Below are positions 1-9,610 of a stretch of DNA of 26,983 nucleotides, piece after piece. This stretch comes from Acidobacteriaceae bacterium (GTDB lineage Bacteria; Acidobacteriota; Terriglobia; Terriglobales; Acidobacteriaceae). The notes under the pieces were generated by a model. It saw only the letters and a list, made by a program, of their open reading frames with translations. It was not told the origin of the DNA and did no database searches. The stretch's first letter is position 1. Each line of letters begins with the position of its first letter. The position numbers and the translations under genes were made by a program. Where the stretch lies: assembly GCA_003133425.1 (NCBI GenBank), contig PKXI01000451.1:1-26983 (forward strand), given 5' to 3'.

Positions 1-1304
1 GGATGAGAGTCGATGAAGGAATCGAATGAATAGGCGATGGCTATTTCGGGATGTGTATACCGAGGGAATCCGGACTTGGCAAGCTGCTTGAATTCCGTCG
101 CTATCCGAGCAAACTCATCCACTTTCCACGAAGGGGTTCCATCGTGATCCACCAGCCCGAAGAGCGCCTGTTCCTCTCCGCCCTGGTGACTGTTGAAGGT
201 CCAGGCGAGAATCCCTTGAGCTCCCATCATGAGTGCGAGGTTGGCGTACATGTAGCTTCTGCCCGGAGTTCCGTAAAAGCCGCCGCCACCGGCGGTAAAT
301 TCGTTGAACCAAATCGGCGTTGTCAGTGCCCCTTTCGTCGTCAGCGCGCCAAATGCACCGCTGATGGGGTCCCCGGGATAAAAGCCTTCAGCCCCGTACG
401 AGACGTAGGACCTGTACGTAGAAAGGTAGTCGAATCCGCGCCGGCCAGCAGTGTCCCACAGGTTTGAAATGGATGGAACGTCGGGCATGTCTCGCTGGCG
501 GATTTCGTCGAGTTCGTTCAGACGAGCCACGGTCACATCCGACCAGAAGCGATGTAAGTCCAGGTAGCGCTCCGACGGTCCAGGGCCATCAGCGAGCGGC
601 AGGTCCACATCGTCAAAGCTGTTCAAACGGCGTGACCATCTCTGCGTGGCCCATGCACTGTTCAGTTCGTCAATGCTGCCGTACTTCTTCGTCAGCCATG
701 AAATGAACCGCTGGCGGTCGGCTTCCGAATACGACATGAAGCCGTTCCCGATCTCGTTGTCATAGCCGACGGCAATAACCGCGGGATGATTCGCATAGCG
801 CCTCATCAGCGCGTCGGCCATAATCCCGACCTCGCGGACGTAGTCGGGGTCGCCGATGTTATCCATGTAACGCTCGGCAGGCGGGAGCCGCGTGCCGTTC
901 TGCGCGACGATATCGACGCCCGGGTGTGCCCGATGCAGCCAGATGGGCGCGGGCAGACCGGGAATGTCAAGAATGACCCGGATGCCATTGGCCTGCATCT
1001 TGTCCATGATGCTGTCGAACCACTCAAAGGTGAACTTGCCCTGCGATGGCTCAAAGGAATCCCACGACAGGTCTCCCATGCGCACCACATTGAAGCCGGC
1101 GCGCTTCATGATGGCAATGTCCTGATCGATCTGCTCAGGTGAGCGGTCGATGGGCTGATAACATGCGCCCACAAAAAGCTGTCCCGGTCCAGGCCAGGCT
1201 GGATGAGCAGACGCATCTTGGGCGGCCCATGCCGGGCCGGACCGCCCTAGAGAAACAATAGCGAGCAGGAGTACGAAGAAGTACATTTTGCCTTTAGCGT
1301 TCAT
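1..1304 (-). CDS. GH42 beta-galactosidase, exported, partial (C-terminal end off the left edge)
   Basis: Reading frame open from the ATG at 1304 to the window edge, giving 434 residues without a stop. The start follows AGGA with 8 bases spacing. Residues 1-27 look like a Sec signal peptide (basic start, MYFFVLLLAIVSL core, cleavage after AWA). The rest matches the GH42 TIM barrel: 'FVGACYQP' near the start, then 'MGDLSWDSFEPSQGKF', the acid/base motif GYDNEIGNG (Glu184), a segment 'KKYGSIDELNSAWATQRWS' typical of the family, and the nucleophile motif WFNEFT (Glu335). GH42 enzymes release beta-linked galactose from oligosaccharides. Family members are often cytoplasmic, so the signal peptide is notable. 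It lies 55 bases after the GH39 gene on the same strand and is the last operon member visible. The trimerisation and C-terminal domains are not seen because the gene is cut. Family is confident; the galactoside it acts on is unknown. Confidence 0.9.
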   Translation of the reverse strand, partial: MNAKGKMYFFVLLLAIVSLGRSGPAWAAQDASAHPAWPGPGQLFVGACYQPIDRSPEQIDQDIAIMKRAGFNVVRMGDLSWDSFEPSQGKFTFEWFDSIMDKMQANGIRVILDIPGLPAPIWLHRAHPGVDIVAQNGTRLPPAERYMDNIGDPDYVREVGIMADALMRRYANHPAVIAVGYDNEIGNGFMSYSEADRQRFISWLTKKYGSIDELNSAWATQRWSRRLNSFDDVDLPLADGPGPSERYLDLHRFWSDVTVARLNELDEIRQRDMPDVPSISNLWDTAGRRGFDYLSTYRSYVSYGAEGFYPGDPISGAFGALTTKGALTTPIWFNEFTAGGGGFYGTPGRSYMYANLALMMGAQGILAWTFNSHQGGEEQALFGLVDHDGTPSWKVDEFARIATEFKQLAKSGFPRYTHPEIAIAYSFDSFIDSH

Positions 1305-1359
1305 TATTCGAATCCTGTCGCTCATCTGCTCCTCTTCGGTATGGAACGCCGCAAGTCAA

Positions 1360-2958
1360 TTATCTGGCTGCCTTGTTCCGCCACAGCTTCACCAGAACAA
1401 TGTCGTTGCTGTTCATCGATAGTGTGACTTCTACGGTGCCATCGGCGCCGCTGCGCACGACCTTATCCGTCTCGGGAAGATCACGCGTGAGTCCGCTCAG
1501 CTGCGCGACCTGCGCTTCAGTCAGTTTCTGGGGTGAACCAAGTTCGATGTACGCCGTGTATGCGTCGTTGGAATGAAACCCGGTGCGATGCACTACAAGA
1601 TGATACGAGACATTTGCAGCTAGGTGCGTGAGACGCAGATGCACAGGCACCGCTGGGTGTGATGGAATCACCTTCGTATAAAAGGAGCGATTGCTGACCT
1701 TCTGGTCCGGCTGTTCAAAGTCCCAGATCACAGCCGATACGTTTCCATCCTTTGTGGACAACATCGCCTGCGGATCGCTCGTTGCAAGGCTGTCGCCATC
1801 AAGCGCATGCAAATACTTGTACGCAAAATAGGCCGGCTTGCGGATTCCTTCAGGATTGAGTAATCCGAATCCTCCTTGAAATGGAGCAGTCGGTGGTCCC
1901 GGTTCTTCGAAGAGGTCGGTGTACGTCCAGTAGCTCATACCCTGCAAGAGCCCCTGGCTGGCCTTCAGCTTGTTGAGGATGTAGGCCGCGCTGATGTAGG
2001 AGTCGTGCACGGAATCGCGCGGCGTATAGCTGGTGCTCCACTCGGTGAAATAGAGCGGAAGGCCAGGGAAAGCTGATGCCGAAATCTGCTCGCGCACGTG
2101 GCGCACGTCGCCGATAATCGCATCTGGAGAGGGATCGAGCCTGGTATCGCTCTTTCCGTTCTCATCCAGAAAGCCCCCTTGGACGCCATAAGTATGAGTC
2201 GTGACAAAATCGACTGGCGCGCCGCTGAGTTTGACATGCGCCAGAAATTCCGGAACCCATGCTGCGCCGGCCGTGCTGGGGCCACCGACGCGCAACTTGG
2301 GATCGACGGATTTGATTGTCCTGGCGGTCAGGTCATAGAGCTCGAAGTAGGCTTTCTGGTCACCGCCCTCCCAGAAGCCGGACAGGTTGGGCTCGTTCCA
2401 CACTTCGAAGTACCAGGAACGGACTTCTTCCTTTCCGTAGCGCGCCTCCAGATGTCGGGTGAATGTTTCCACCAAATCATGCCAGCCATCCGGCTTTGGA
2501 TGTGATGTATTCCCGTGCCAGTAGAAGATGCTGTTCTGCGATGTGGCCAGCACATTTGGAGTAAAGCCGAACTCGACAAATGGTCTGATATGCCGCGCCA
2601 GCAGATCGTCGTAGAGCTGATCGATCTTCGCCCAGTTATACTCGGTTCTTCCGTTTTCAACGCGGACCGTTCCTAGCACATCGTGGAAGATAGCGTGGAA
2701 TCGTATGTAGCGAAAACCGAGTTCGGCTGTGACAGTTTTGAGCTGCGCCTGGCTGTCATCCCGAATCAACGTTCCAGGATAATCGGAGCCGATTGAAAGG
2801 TCGAAGAAGCGATCAACCGAGCCGCGCGTGTCTTTCACGTTGGCGGCGACTTCACGCAACGCGTTTTGACTTGTCTGAGCGGAAGCGAGTGAGGCGAACC
2901 AGACTGCGGGAAAACCAAGCCCGACAATACACAGGCGCCGCATGAAAGATCGAAGCAT
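1360..2958 (-). CDS. GH39 family beta-xylosidase, exported
   Basis: 532 aa from the chosen ATG at 2958, which follows GGAGAAG at about 9 bases. An upstream in-frame ATG at 3018 would add 20 polar residues before the signal peptide and is less likely. The N-terminus (MLRSFMRRLC, then a hydrophobic stretch ending ASA) is a Sec signal. The body is a GH39-type (clan GH-A) barrel: 'LGFRYIRFHAIFHDVLG', then acid/base Glu189 in YFEVWNEPNL, then nucleophile Glu306 in LYFTEWSTSY. The C-terminal 150 residues are a beta-sandwich, as usual for the family. GH39 bacterial enzymes are mostly beta-xylosidases that trim xylo-oligosaccharides from the non-reducing end, some with alpha-L-arabinofuranosidase activity. 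It sits between the GH29 and GH42 genes on the same strand. The 132-base gap before it holds a strong stem-loop (3045-3079). Family is confident; exact substrate is inferred. Confidence 0.9.
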   Translation of the reverse strand: MLRSFMRRLCIVGLGFPAVWFASLASAQTSQNALREVAANVKDTRGSVDRFFDLSIGSDYPGTLIRDDSQAQLKTVTAELGFRYIRFHAIFHDVLGTVRVENGRTEYNWAKIDQLYDDLLARHIRPFVEFGFTPNVLATSQNSIFYWHGNTSHPKPDGWHDLVETFTRHLEARYGKEEVRSWYFEVWNEPNLSGFWEGGDQKAYFELYDLTARTIKSVDPKLRVGGPSTAGAAWVPEFLAHVKLSGAPVDFVTTHTYGVQGGFLDENGKSDTRLDPSPDAIIGDVRHVREQISASAFPGLPLYFTEWSTSYTPRDSVHDSYISAAYILNKLKASQGLLQGMSYWTYTDLFEEPGPPTAPFQGGFGLLNPEGIRKPAYFAYKYLHALDGDSLATSDPQAMLSTKDGNVSAVIWDFEQPDQKVSNRSFYTKVIPSHPAVPVHLRLTHLAANVSYHLVVHRTGFHSNDAYTAYIELGSPQKLTEAQVAQLSGLTRDLPETDKVVRSGADGTVEVTLSMNSNDIVLVKLWRNKAAR

Positions 2959-3044
2959 GAATTTACACTTCTCCGGAGTTTGATGTTGTGATTTCGACAA
3001 TCGACGTAGTGTCAGCACCCGTTGCCTTGGCGTCCAATCGGGCT

Positions 3045-3079
3045 CCGGGGGATTGGTTAGGCGACCAACGAGCCCCCGG
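3045..3079 (-). other. Intercistronic stem-loop between the GH29 and GH39 genes
   Basis: A 7-bp GC-only outer stem (CCGGGGG at 3045-3051 with CCCCCGG at 3073-3079) encloses a 5-bp inner stem (TTGGT at 3053-3057 with ACCAA at 3064-3068) and a 6-base loop. It begins about 11 bases after the GH29 stop codon in the direction of transcription. There is no T-run behind it, so it does not look like an intrinsic terminator. An mRNA-stabilising or processing hairpin that sets different expression of upstream and downstream genes is the simplest reading (inference). Confidence 0.5.
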
Positions 3080-3090
3080 CCTATTCTCGC

Positions 3091-4896
3091 TCAGGACACT
3101 GTCAATTTGAGCACAGCTGCATAATCTGCTGCTGGTTTGTAGAGCTTTGGAAGCTCTACCCTCAAGGCATCCGTCTGCTGCTTCCAACTCACCAACTGGT
3201 CGGTCCCGAGAAGTTCGAGCTTCGCGACTTTGCCTGGTCTTGTCGTAGCTGAAAGCCCCAGAGACTGCACAGTGAACGATTCCGCGGGCCAGCCCAGCAC
3301 CAGCGCGTAGATCACGGTGTTGGCCTTATTGCGCGTGAAGCGAATATCTTTCTCTCCCAGTTTCTTGATGCTCCCGCCCTGAAAGGACCCGCTCTTTATG
3401 CTGTTGGGGCCCTCGCCGTAGACCTTCCATGGCCGAGTCTCGTAGATTGCCTCACCATTGGTCTGCATCCATGCCGTGATGCCATCCAGCACCGCTATTT
3501 CCTTGCTATCAATGGTTCCGTCAGGCCGGCCGGGAACATTGAGGATGAACGTGCCGTTCTTGCTCACGGTGTCAATAAGCCAATGGATAACGTCGCGCGG
3601 GGGCAGATAGCCGCCATATTCACCCGGTTTCTCGTAGAGGAAGCGCAGATAGTGCCAGGCGCCGATGCAGGTCTCAGACTGCCAGGGAAACTTCATGATC
3701 TCCGCAGTCAGCCCTCTCTCATAATCAGCGATAACAGCTTTGGCCAGCCTGTCTGGAACATCCTTGACGTTCAGCACGGCTTCCAACTTGCCGTGCGTCT
3801 TCACGCTGTTGTTGTAGAAATACGCGCCGATGTTCATTCCAGCCCAGCCCAGCGGCAGCAGCGAATCGTCGAAGTAAAGCAGGTCGGGGTTGTGCTGGTC
3901 GATGAGATCGCGGGTCCGGTCGTAGAAGTTCTTCACATACGATGTATCGGGCAAGGCATCAGCAGGGTGCTTTACGCCGTAAAGTCGCTGGGGATCGAGG
4001 CCCTGCCACCACTGGTCCTTTCCATCCGCCTGCGTGAGACGGCCATCATACGGAACGCCGGCCCACGGTCCGGCCTTATCGGCGGCATGCGATGGCTGGA
4101 ACCACCACCAGTTGCGCGCCTGATGCACGGTGACACCGAACCGCAGACCCTGTTTTCGCGCCGAGGCGGCCCATGTGCCGATAACATCGCGATGGGGACC
4201 GATCGCGGCGGCATTCCACGGCTGATGCTTCGAATCCCAGGCGTCGAAACTGTCATGGTGATTGGCCAACGCGATGAATATTTGGGCACCGGCGTTCTTA
4301 TAGCGCGTGATCAACTCATCCGGGTCCCAATTCAGCAGGGTCCATTGGGCGCAAAGCTCTTTGTAGCCGAATCGCGACGGCGGCCCGTAGTGTTCCAGCT
4401 GATATTTGTATTGCCGCTGATCCTCGACATACATGTTGCGTGCGTACCAGTCCCCGGCTTCGGCCACACACTGTGGACTCCAGTGAGCCCAGATGCCGAA
4501 TTTGGCATCCTGGTACCAATCCGGCGCCTCATACTCAAGCAACGAGTCCCAGGTCGGTTTGAACGGACCATCGCCCGCAAGATCGGGGATTGGCGACTCC
4601 AACGGCACATCGTCCCACAGGCCGCCCGCGACGGATTGTGCTACCGGGTTATAATTCCACGCCGACGGTTGCCAAGCGGACTCATCCAGCCGTTCCTCGA
4701 CGATTTTTCCATCGCTCACCCTGTAGAAGGCCCTCTTCTCCGGCGGCAATGCGCAAAATTGAGCGTAGTCCTGCGTGTAACGGTTGAACCCGCCCGGCGA
4801 CACCGGCTGGCTTTCTGGTGCGGTCTGTCCATAGGATGGAACAGTTTCCGATGCCGCGGCGATCGCAAGCAGTTTGCAGAAGTCTCGTCTATGCAT
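3091..4896 (-). CDS. GH29 alpha-L-fucosidase family protein with Tat-like signal
   Basis: 601 aa from the ATG at 4896, which follows AAAGGGGG at about 5 bases. An earlier in-frame ATG at 4959 would overlap the upstream gene and lacks a ribosome site. The N-terminus HRRDFCKLLAIAAA has the twin-arginine pattern, suggesting export of a folded enzyme. The GH29 barrel starts near residue 120 with 'APDWYQDAKFGIWAHWSPQ', continues with the family-typical 'IALANHHDSFDAWDSKH', and carries the nucleophile Asp343 in DLLYFDDS. The barrel is followed by 'ETRPWKVYGEGP', also typical of GH29, and a C-terminal beta-sandwich. About 90 residues between the signal and the barrel match no domain I recognise. GH29 enzymes remove alpha-L-fucose by a retaining mechanism; in this setting fucosylated xyloglucan side chains are a plausible target (inference). 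The upstream secreted-protein gene is 25 bases away, so co-transcription is likely. Confidence 0.9.
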   Translation of the reverse strand: MHRRDFCKLLAIAAASETVPSYGQTAPESQPVSPGGFNRYTQDYAQFCALPPEKRAFYRVSDGKIVEERLDESAWQPSAWNYNPVAQSVAGGLWDDVPLESPIPDLAGDGPFKPTWDSLLEYEAPDWYQDAKFGIWAHWSPQCVAEAGDWYARNMYVEDQRQYKYQLEHYGPPSRFGYKELCAQWTLLNWDPDELITRYKNAGAQIFIALANHHDSFDAWDSKHQPWNAAAIGPHRDVIGTWAASARKQGLRFGVTVHQARNWWWFQPSHAADKAGPWAGVPYDGRLTQADGKDQWWQGLDPQRLYGVKHPADALPDTSYVKNFYDRTRDLIDQHNPDLLYFDDSLLPLGWAGMNIGAYFYNNSVKTHGKLEAVLNVKDVPDRLAKAVIADYERGLTAEIMKFPWQSETCIGAWHYLRFLYEKPGEYGGYLPPRDVIHWLIDTVSKNGTFILNVPGRPDGTIDSKEIAVLDGITAWMQTNGEAIYETRPWKVYGEGPNSIKSGSFQGGSIKKLGEKDIRFTRNKANTVIYALVLGWPAESFTVQSLGLSATTRPGKVAKLELLGTDQLVSWKQQTDALRVELPKLYKPAADYAAVLKLTVS

Positions 4897-4921
4897 GAAT
4901 CCCCCTTTGGGCTTGCCGCAG

Positions 4922-5293
4922 TTACTTGACTCGATTCGCGACGAGGTCTTCTTCAGCAAAATCGCCCACCGTGCGATGCAGCTTTATCGAGTCGCCGGAG
5001 ACCGTGCCCGTGTACTTGATCGGAATGGTCTGTCCATTGAAGTCCAGGCTTTCATCAAAAGAAATCTGATCGCCCTTGATCGTGCCGTTGGTGATATCGG
5101 TTGTCCCGCGGTCGCTCTTCGCCGTGCCGGTGAGCTTTTCGCCGTCTACCTTGAAGGTGTAGGTGTAATGCTGCTCGCCAATCTGCGTGTTGAAGGTTGC
5201 GGTCCATTGTCCGGTCAAGTCGGCAGCCCATGCAGTCAGGGCAAGTCCCGCAGCCAATGTTGTCAAAATCACTGTGTTGCGAAATCCGTTCAC
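4922..5293 (-). CDS. Small secreted beta-rich protein, unknown function
   Basis: 123 aa starting at a GTG (5293), well placed behind AAGGAG with 7 bases spacing. Residues 1-23 form a clear Sec signal peptide ending AWA|AD. The mature part is about 100 residues of short alternating strands: 'LTGQWTATF', 'YTYTFKVDGEKLTGT', 'DITNGTIKGDQISF', 'IPIKYTGTVSGDSIKL'. This pattern, with repeated G-x-x-[LI] turns and NG/GD corners, suggests a small lipocalin-like or up-and-down beta barrel. I recall similar small proteins as common in Acidobacteriota, but I know no assigned role. It is embedded between the GH3 and GH29 genes (56 and 25 bases gaps), so it is probably made with them. A role in binding glycan or stabilising neighbouring enzymes is possible but only a guess. 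No catalytic motif is visible. Confidence 0.85.
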   Translation of the reverse strand: MNGFRNTVILTTLAAGLALTAWAADLTGQWTATFNTQIGEQHYTYTFKVDGEKLTGTAKSDRGTTDITNGTIKGDQISFDESLDFNGQTIPIKYTGTVSGDSIKLHRTVGDFAEEDLVANRVK

Positions 5294-5349
5294 TGCCTTC
5301 TCCTTTTCGATTGTCGGGTCATGATTGGCCAGTTTGTTGCCTGTTAACG

Positions 5350-8034
5350 CTACTCGGGTAAGTCCACCTGACCGTCAATATGGAATTTGCCATTGACGGT
5401 CGGTGCTCCCGTGTCGGGCTGGCCTCCGCCGATGCTGATGGTGTAATCCCCTTGAGCGATGATTGGATGCCCATCCTCAGTCACGATTCCCAAGTCGCGA
5501 GGCTTCAGATCGAAATGGATTTTCTGGCTCGTGCCAGGCTCAAGATGGATGCGCTGAAATCCGCGTAGTGCAATTTGAGGCGCGCCCTTGACGTCAGGAA
5601 ATTTGAGATAGACCTGCACGACTTCATCGCCTGGAACCTTGCCACTGTTGGTGACTGTTGCATCGGCGCCGACTGTCTGGCCGGCAGAAACAGCCTGCGT
5701 TGGGATATTGAGCCCGCTGTAGCTGAAGGTCGTGTAGCTGAGTCCGTATCCAAACGGATAAAGCGGCTTGCCGTTGTAGTAGCGGTAGGTCCGGTTGGCC
5801 ATCCCGTAATCTTCAAAGTTGGGCAACTGGTCGACGCCGGTGTAGAACGTAACTGGCAGCCTTCCTGCGGGATTGTTTTTGCCGCTCAGTGTTTCAGCTA
5901 CTGCTGCTCCGCCCTCTTCACCGGGGTACCATGCTTCAAGAACGGCGTTGGCGTGCCCGTTGATCCAGTTGACAGCCAAGGCACTCCCATTCACGAGAAC
6001 AACGGCCAGCGGCTTTCCGGTGGCTGCCACTGCTTCCACCAGTTCTTCTTCCGGTTGGGGAAGATCGATGCTGGTGCGATCGCCACCGAGGAATCCCGGC
6101 TCGGTGACCGGCATTTCTTCTCCTTCGAGCTGACTTGTGATGCCCACGACGGCGATAACGGCATCCGCATTTTTCGCCGCTGCGATGGCTTCAGGCGACG
6201 GCCCGCTGCTGTATTTCGTCCAAATCAATTCCGCATGGGCCTTGCCGTCTCGGCTGCCGTAGGAGATCTCGAGCGCGACCTTGCGGCCCTTCTCCAGGTG
6301 AACGCGACCGACGCTCGATGAGATTTCGCCGCCGCCTCCACCGAACGCCATTGCCACCTGTTTGCCGCCGACGGTAAGCCTTGCGAAACCCGCGGCGCGA
6401 ATTCCGAGGATGAAGTCGCCCGAATCGGTTGGCGTGAGGAATCCTGACCATTGCACGCCGAAGGTTTTTCTGCCGGCAATCTCCGGCGGCAGGTTTTTGT
6501 CGGTCAGATTGACGTTGGACTCCGTGCGGCTGGTGATCGGCGTGGTGCTGGTTCCAGGGACCGGTGGCCCTCTCCGCATCCCTTCGTTGTAGTCAGCCTT
6601 GAGGCCGGGCTTGCCGTCGGGAGTGGTGAGAAGACTGTCGGGCACGGGCGTTCCATCGGCACGCAGGAACTGGGTTCCGGAGACAAACGTGATGGCAGCG
6701 TTTGGGAACTCAGCATGAAGGCCGTCGAGGATGGAGACAATGTGCGTGGGCTGGCCGGCATAGTTTCCGATCAGCGGCCTGGTCTGGTCCGCAAGCGGAC
6801 CGACGACGACGATGTTTTTTGTCCCTGGTTTGAGGGGAAGCAGACCGTCGTTCTTGAGCAGGACCATGGACTCATTGGCAAGCTTGCGCGCCTGCGAGCG
6901 GTGTTCCGCGCTGTCAAGTTCCTTCTCGTCGATCTTTGTGTAGGGAACCATGTCTGGCGGGTCAAACAAGCCGAGCTTGATCCGCGCGGTAAACAGGCGA
7001 ATCAAAGCAGTGTCCAGTGTGCTTTCCGGCAGATAGCCTTGCTGCACCGCATCGATATAGGCCTTCTCGACTGGCTCGCCAAACCTCGAAGTAAAGGTGA
7101 CGCACTCGTTGTCCATGCCGCGGATGACGGAGATGGCAGCGCCTTGTGCCTGTGTTGGACGATAGCGATGATTGGCGGCGACGTCCCTGACAGCGTCGCA
7201 GTCCGAGACCACATATCCCTTGAATCCCCATTTGCCGCGTAACTCGTCCTGCAGCAGGAACTCATTGGCGCATGCCGGCTCGCCATTGATGGCGTTGTAC
7301 GCGCACATGACCGAACCGGCCTTGCCATCCACAACGGCCGCACGGAAGGCTGGCGTGTAGGTATCGACCTCATCATGCTTGCTCACATCCACATCGGCAA
7401 AGTGGCGCGTCGGCTCCGGCCCGCTGTGTACGGCATAGTGCTTTGGTGTCGCAATGGCCAGGTAATACTTTGGATCGTCTCCCTGCAATCCGGTCACGTA
7501 GGCAACGCCCATGCGGCCCGTGAGGAAGGGGTCTTCGCCGTATGTCTCCTGACCGCGGCCCCAGCGCGGATCGCGAAAGATGTTCAGATTCGGGGACCAG
7601 AAGTCCAGGCCTCCCATGATGCCCGTGTGTCCCTCGCGCACATTCTGCACGTGCTTGATGCGTCCCTCAATGCCAATCTGGGCCGCCATGGTGTGAATTC
7701 CCGGTGCATCGAAGGTGGCAGCCAAGCCGATAGGCTCGGGATACTCGGTTACGCCCTCGTTGATGACTCCATGGAGAGCCTCGCTCCACCATTGGTATGC
7801 GGGAACATTGAGACGCGTCACCGCGGCAGAATTGTTCTGCATTTGCGTAGCCTTCTCGGCGAGAGTCATCCGGTGCACGAGGTCGGCAGCCCTTTGTTCA
7901 GGCGTCAAACTGGTGTCCAAATACGGCGGATTGGCCGCACTTTGAGCGACCGCGGGCTGTACGGCCAGGAGGAGGGAAAACGATCCAGCTCCCAGGACAA
8001 ATCCTTGCAACATCTGGGTCATGCATTTCTTCAT
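5350..8034 (-). CDS. GH3 beta-xylosidase/beta-glucosidase with PA14 insert
   Basis: 894 aa; ATG at 8034 follows GAGGT at 6 bases. Signal peptide residues 1-30 end in AVA|QSA. The GH3 N-terminal barrel shows 'QWWSEALHGV', 'FRDPRWGRGQETYGEDPF', 'KHYAVHSGPEPTRH' and nucleophile Asp278 in YVVSDCDAV. The second alpha/beta domain begins near residue 390 ('SMVLLKNDGLLPL') and is interrupted by a PA14 domain at about 475-606 ('FGVQWSGFLTPTDSGDFILGI'). It resumes with 'ADAVIAVVGITSQLEGEE' (acid/base Glu around 637-640) and 'DRTSIDLP'. A fibronectin-III-like domain closes the protein (about 790-890, 'GDEVVQVYLKFPD'). The EALHGV and SDCDAV forms are those usually seen in the GH3 group of beta-xylosidases and plant-type xylosidase/arabinosidases, so xylo-oligosaccharide hydrolysis is favoured over cellobiose. 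Full family length. Lies 126 bases after the CE1 gene. Confidence 0.93.
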   Translation of the reverse strand: MKKCMTQMLQGFVLGAGSFSLLLAVQPAVAQSAANPPYLDTSLTPEQRAADLVHRMTLAEKATQMQNNSAAVTRLNVPAYQWWSEALHGVINEGVTEYPEPIGLAATFDAPGIHTMAAQIGIEGRIKHVQNVREGHTGIMGGLDFWSPNLNIFRDPRWGRGQETYGEDPFLTGRMGVAYVTGLQGDDPKYYLAIATPKHYAVHSGPEPTRHFADVDVSKHDEVDTYTPAFRAAVVDGKAGSVMCAYNAINGEPACANEFLLQDELRGKWGFKGYVVSDCDAVRDVAANHRYRPTQAQGAAISVIRGMDNECVTFTSRFGEPVEKAYIDAVQQGYLPESTLDTALIRLFTARIKLGLFDPPDMVPYTKIDEKELDSAEHRSQARKLANESMVLLKNDGLLPLKPGTKNIVVVGPLADQTRPLIGNYAGQPTHIVSILDGLHAEFPNAAITFVSGTQFLRADGTPVPDSLLTTPDGKPGLKADYNEGMRRGPPVPGTSTTPITSRTESNVNLTDKNLPPEIAGRKTFGVQWSGFLTPTDSGDFILGIRAAGFARLTVGGKQVAMAFGGGGGEISSSVGRVHLEKGRKVALEISYGSRDGKAHAELIWTKYSSGPSPEAIAAAKNADAVIAVVGITSQLEGEEMPVTEPGFLGGDRTSIDLPQPEEELVEAVAATGKPLAVVLVNGSALAVNWINGHANAVLEAWYPGEEGGAAVAETLSGKNNPAGRLPVTFYTGVDQLPNFEDYGMANRTYRYYNGKPLYPFGYGLSYTTFSYSGLNIPTQAVSAGQTVGADATVTNSGKVPGDEVVQVYLKFPDVKGAPQIALRGFQRIHLEPGTSQKIHFDLKPRDLGIVTEDGHPIIAQGDYTISIGGGQPDTGAPTVNGKFHIDGQVDLPE

Positions 8035-8100
8035 TTTTGGACCTCAAGTTGGTGACGCAGGCAACGGTTTTTTGGCCGCGCTATTCGTCCAGAAAATTTA

Positions 8101-8120
8101 GCGTGTCGATCGGTACACGC
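8101..8120. repeat. Inverted repeat upstream of the GH3 gene
   Basis: Perfect 6-bp arms GCGTGT and ACACGC separated by 8 bases, placed 67 bases before the GH3 start in the 126-base gap behind the esterase gene. It could be an operator or a weak intercistronic hairpin. There is no adjoining T-run and no clear -10/-35 pair, so its role is open. Confidence 0.3.
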
Positions 8121-8160
8121 AGGCCGACACAGTTTGAAACTCGCGTTCATCTCGGCAGCT

Positions 8161-9489
<1,329 letters not shown>

Positions 9490-9493
9490 TCAC

Positions 9494-9521
9494 TTGATAC
9501 CGCAGGATCCGAGGTTTTCAG
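9494..9521 (-). promoter_or_regulatory. Candidate promoter for the leftward operon
   Basis: On the minus strand, CTGAAA (9521-9516) and TATCAA (9499-9494) are separated by 16 bases; each matches the sigma-70 consensus at 4 of 6 positions. The start site would fall near 9488, leaving a leader of about 100 bases and putting the LacI-type palindrome at about +17 to +30. This is a weak match supported mainly by its position. Confidence 0.3.
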
Positions 9522-9579
9522 GACAGCGGCATATTAGCTGTTTGAGATTCTCGAAGGATAGTCGGATTTTTTCATGAAG

Positions 9580-9600
9580 TACATCGATTTATTCGATGTA
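9580..9600. promoter_or_regulatory. LysR-type operator palindrome at the regulator's own start
   Basis: Perfect 8-bp inverted repeat TACATCGA / TCGATGTA around the 5-base spacer TTTAT. It contains T-N11-A (T9584 to A9596), the signature of LysR-regulator binding sites. It sits immediately before the LysR gene and overlaps an alternative start codon (9596), as expected for negative autoregulation. The core ATCGA-N5-TCGAT recurs at 10549-10563. A TTGAGA at 9542-9547 could be the -35 of the regulator gene, with only a poor -10. Confidence 0.6.
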
Positions 9601-9610
9601 TCCTCGAACC

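Noticed and set aside
3583..4929. 448-codon open frame on the plus strand
   Set aside because: Lies fully opposite the GH29 gene; composition is that of an antisense frame and it shows no family motif or ribosome site.
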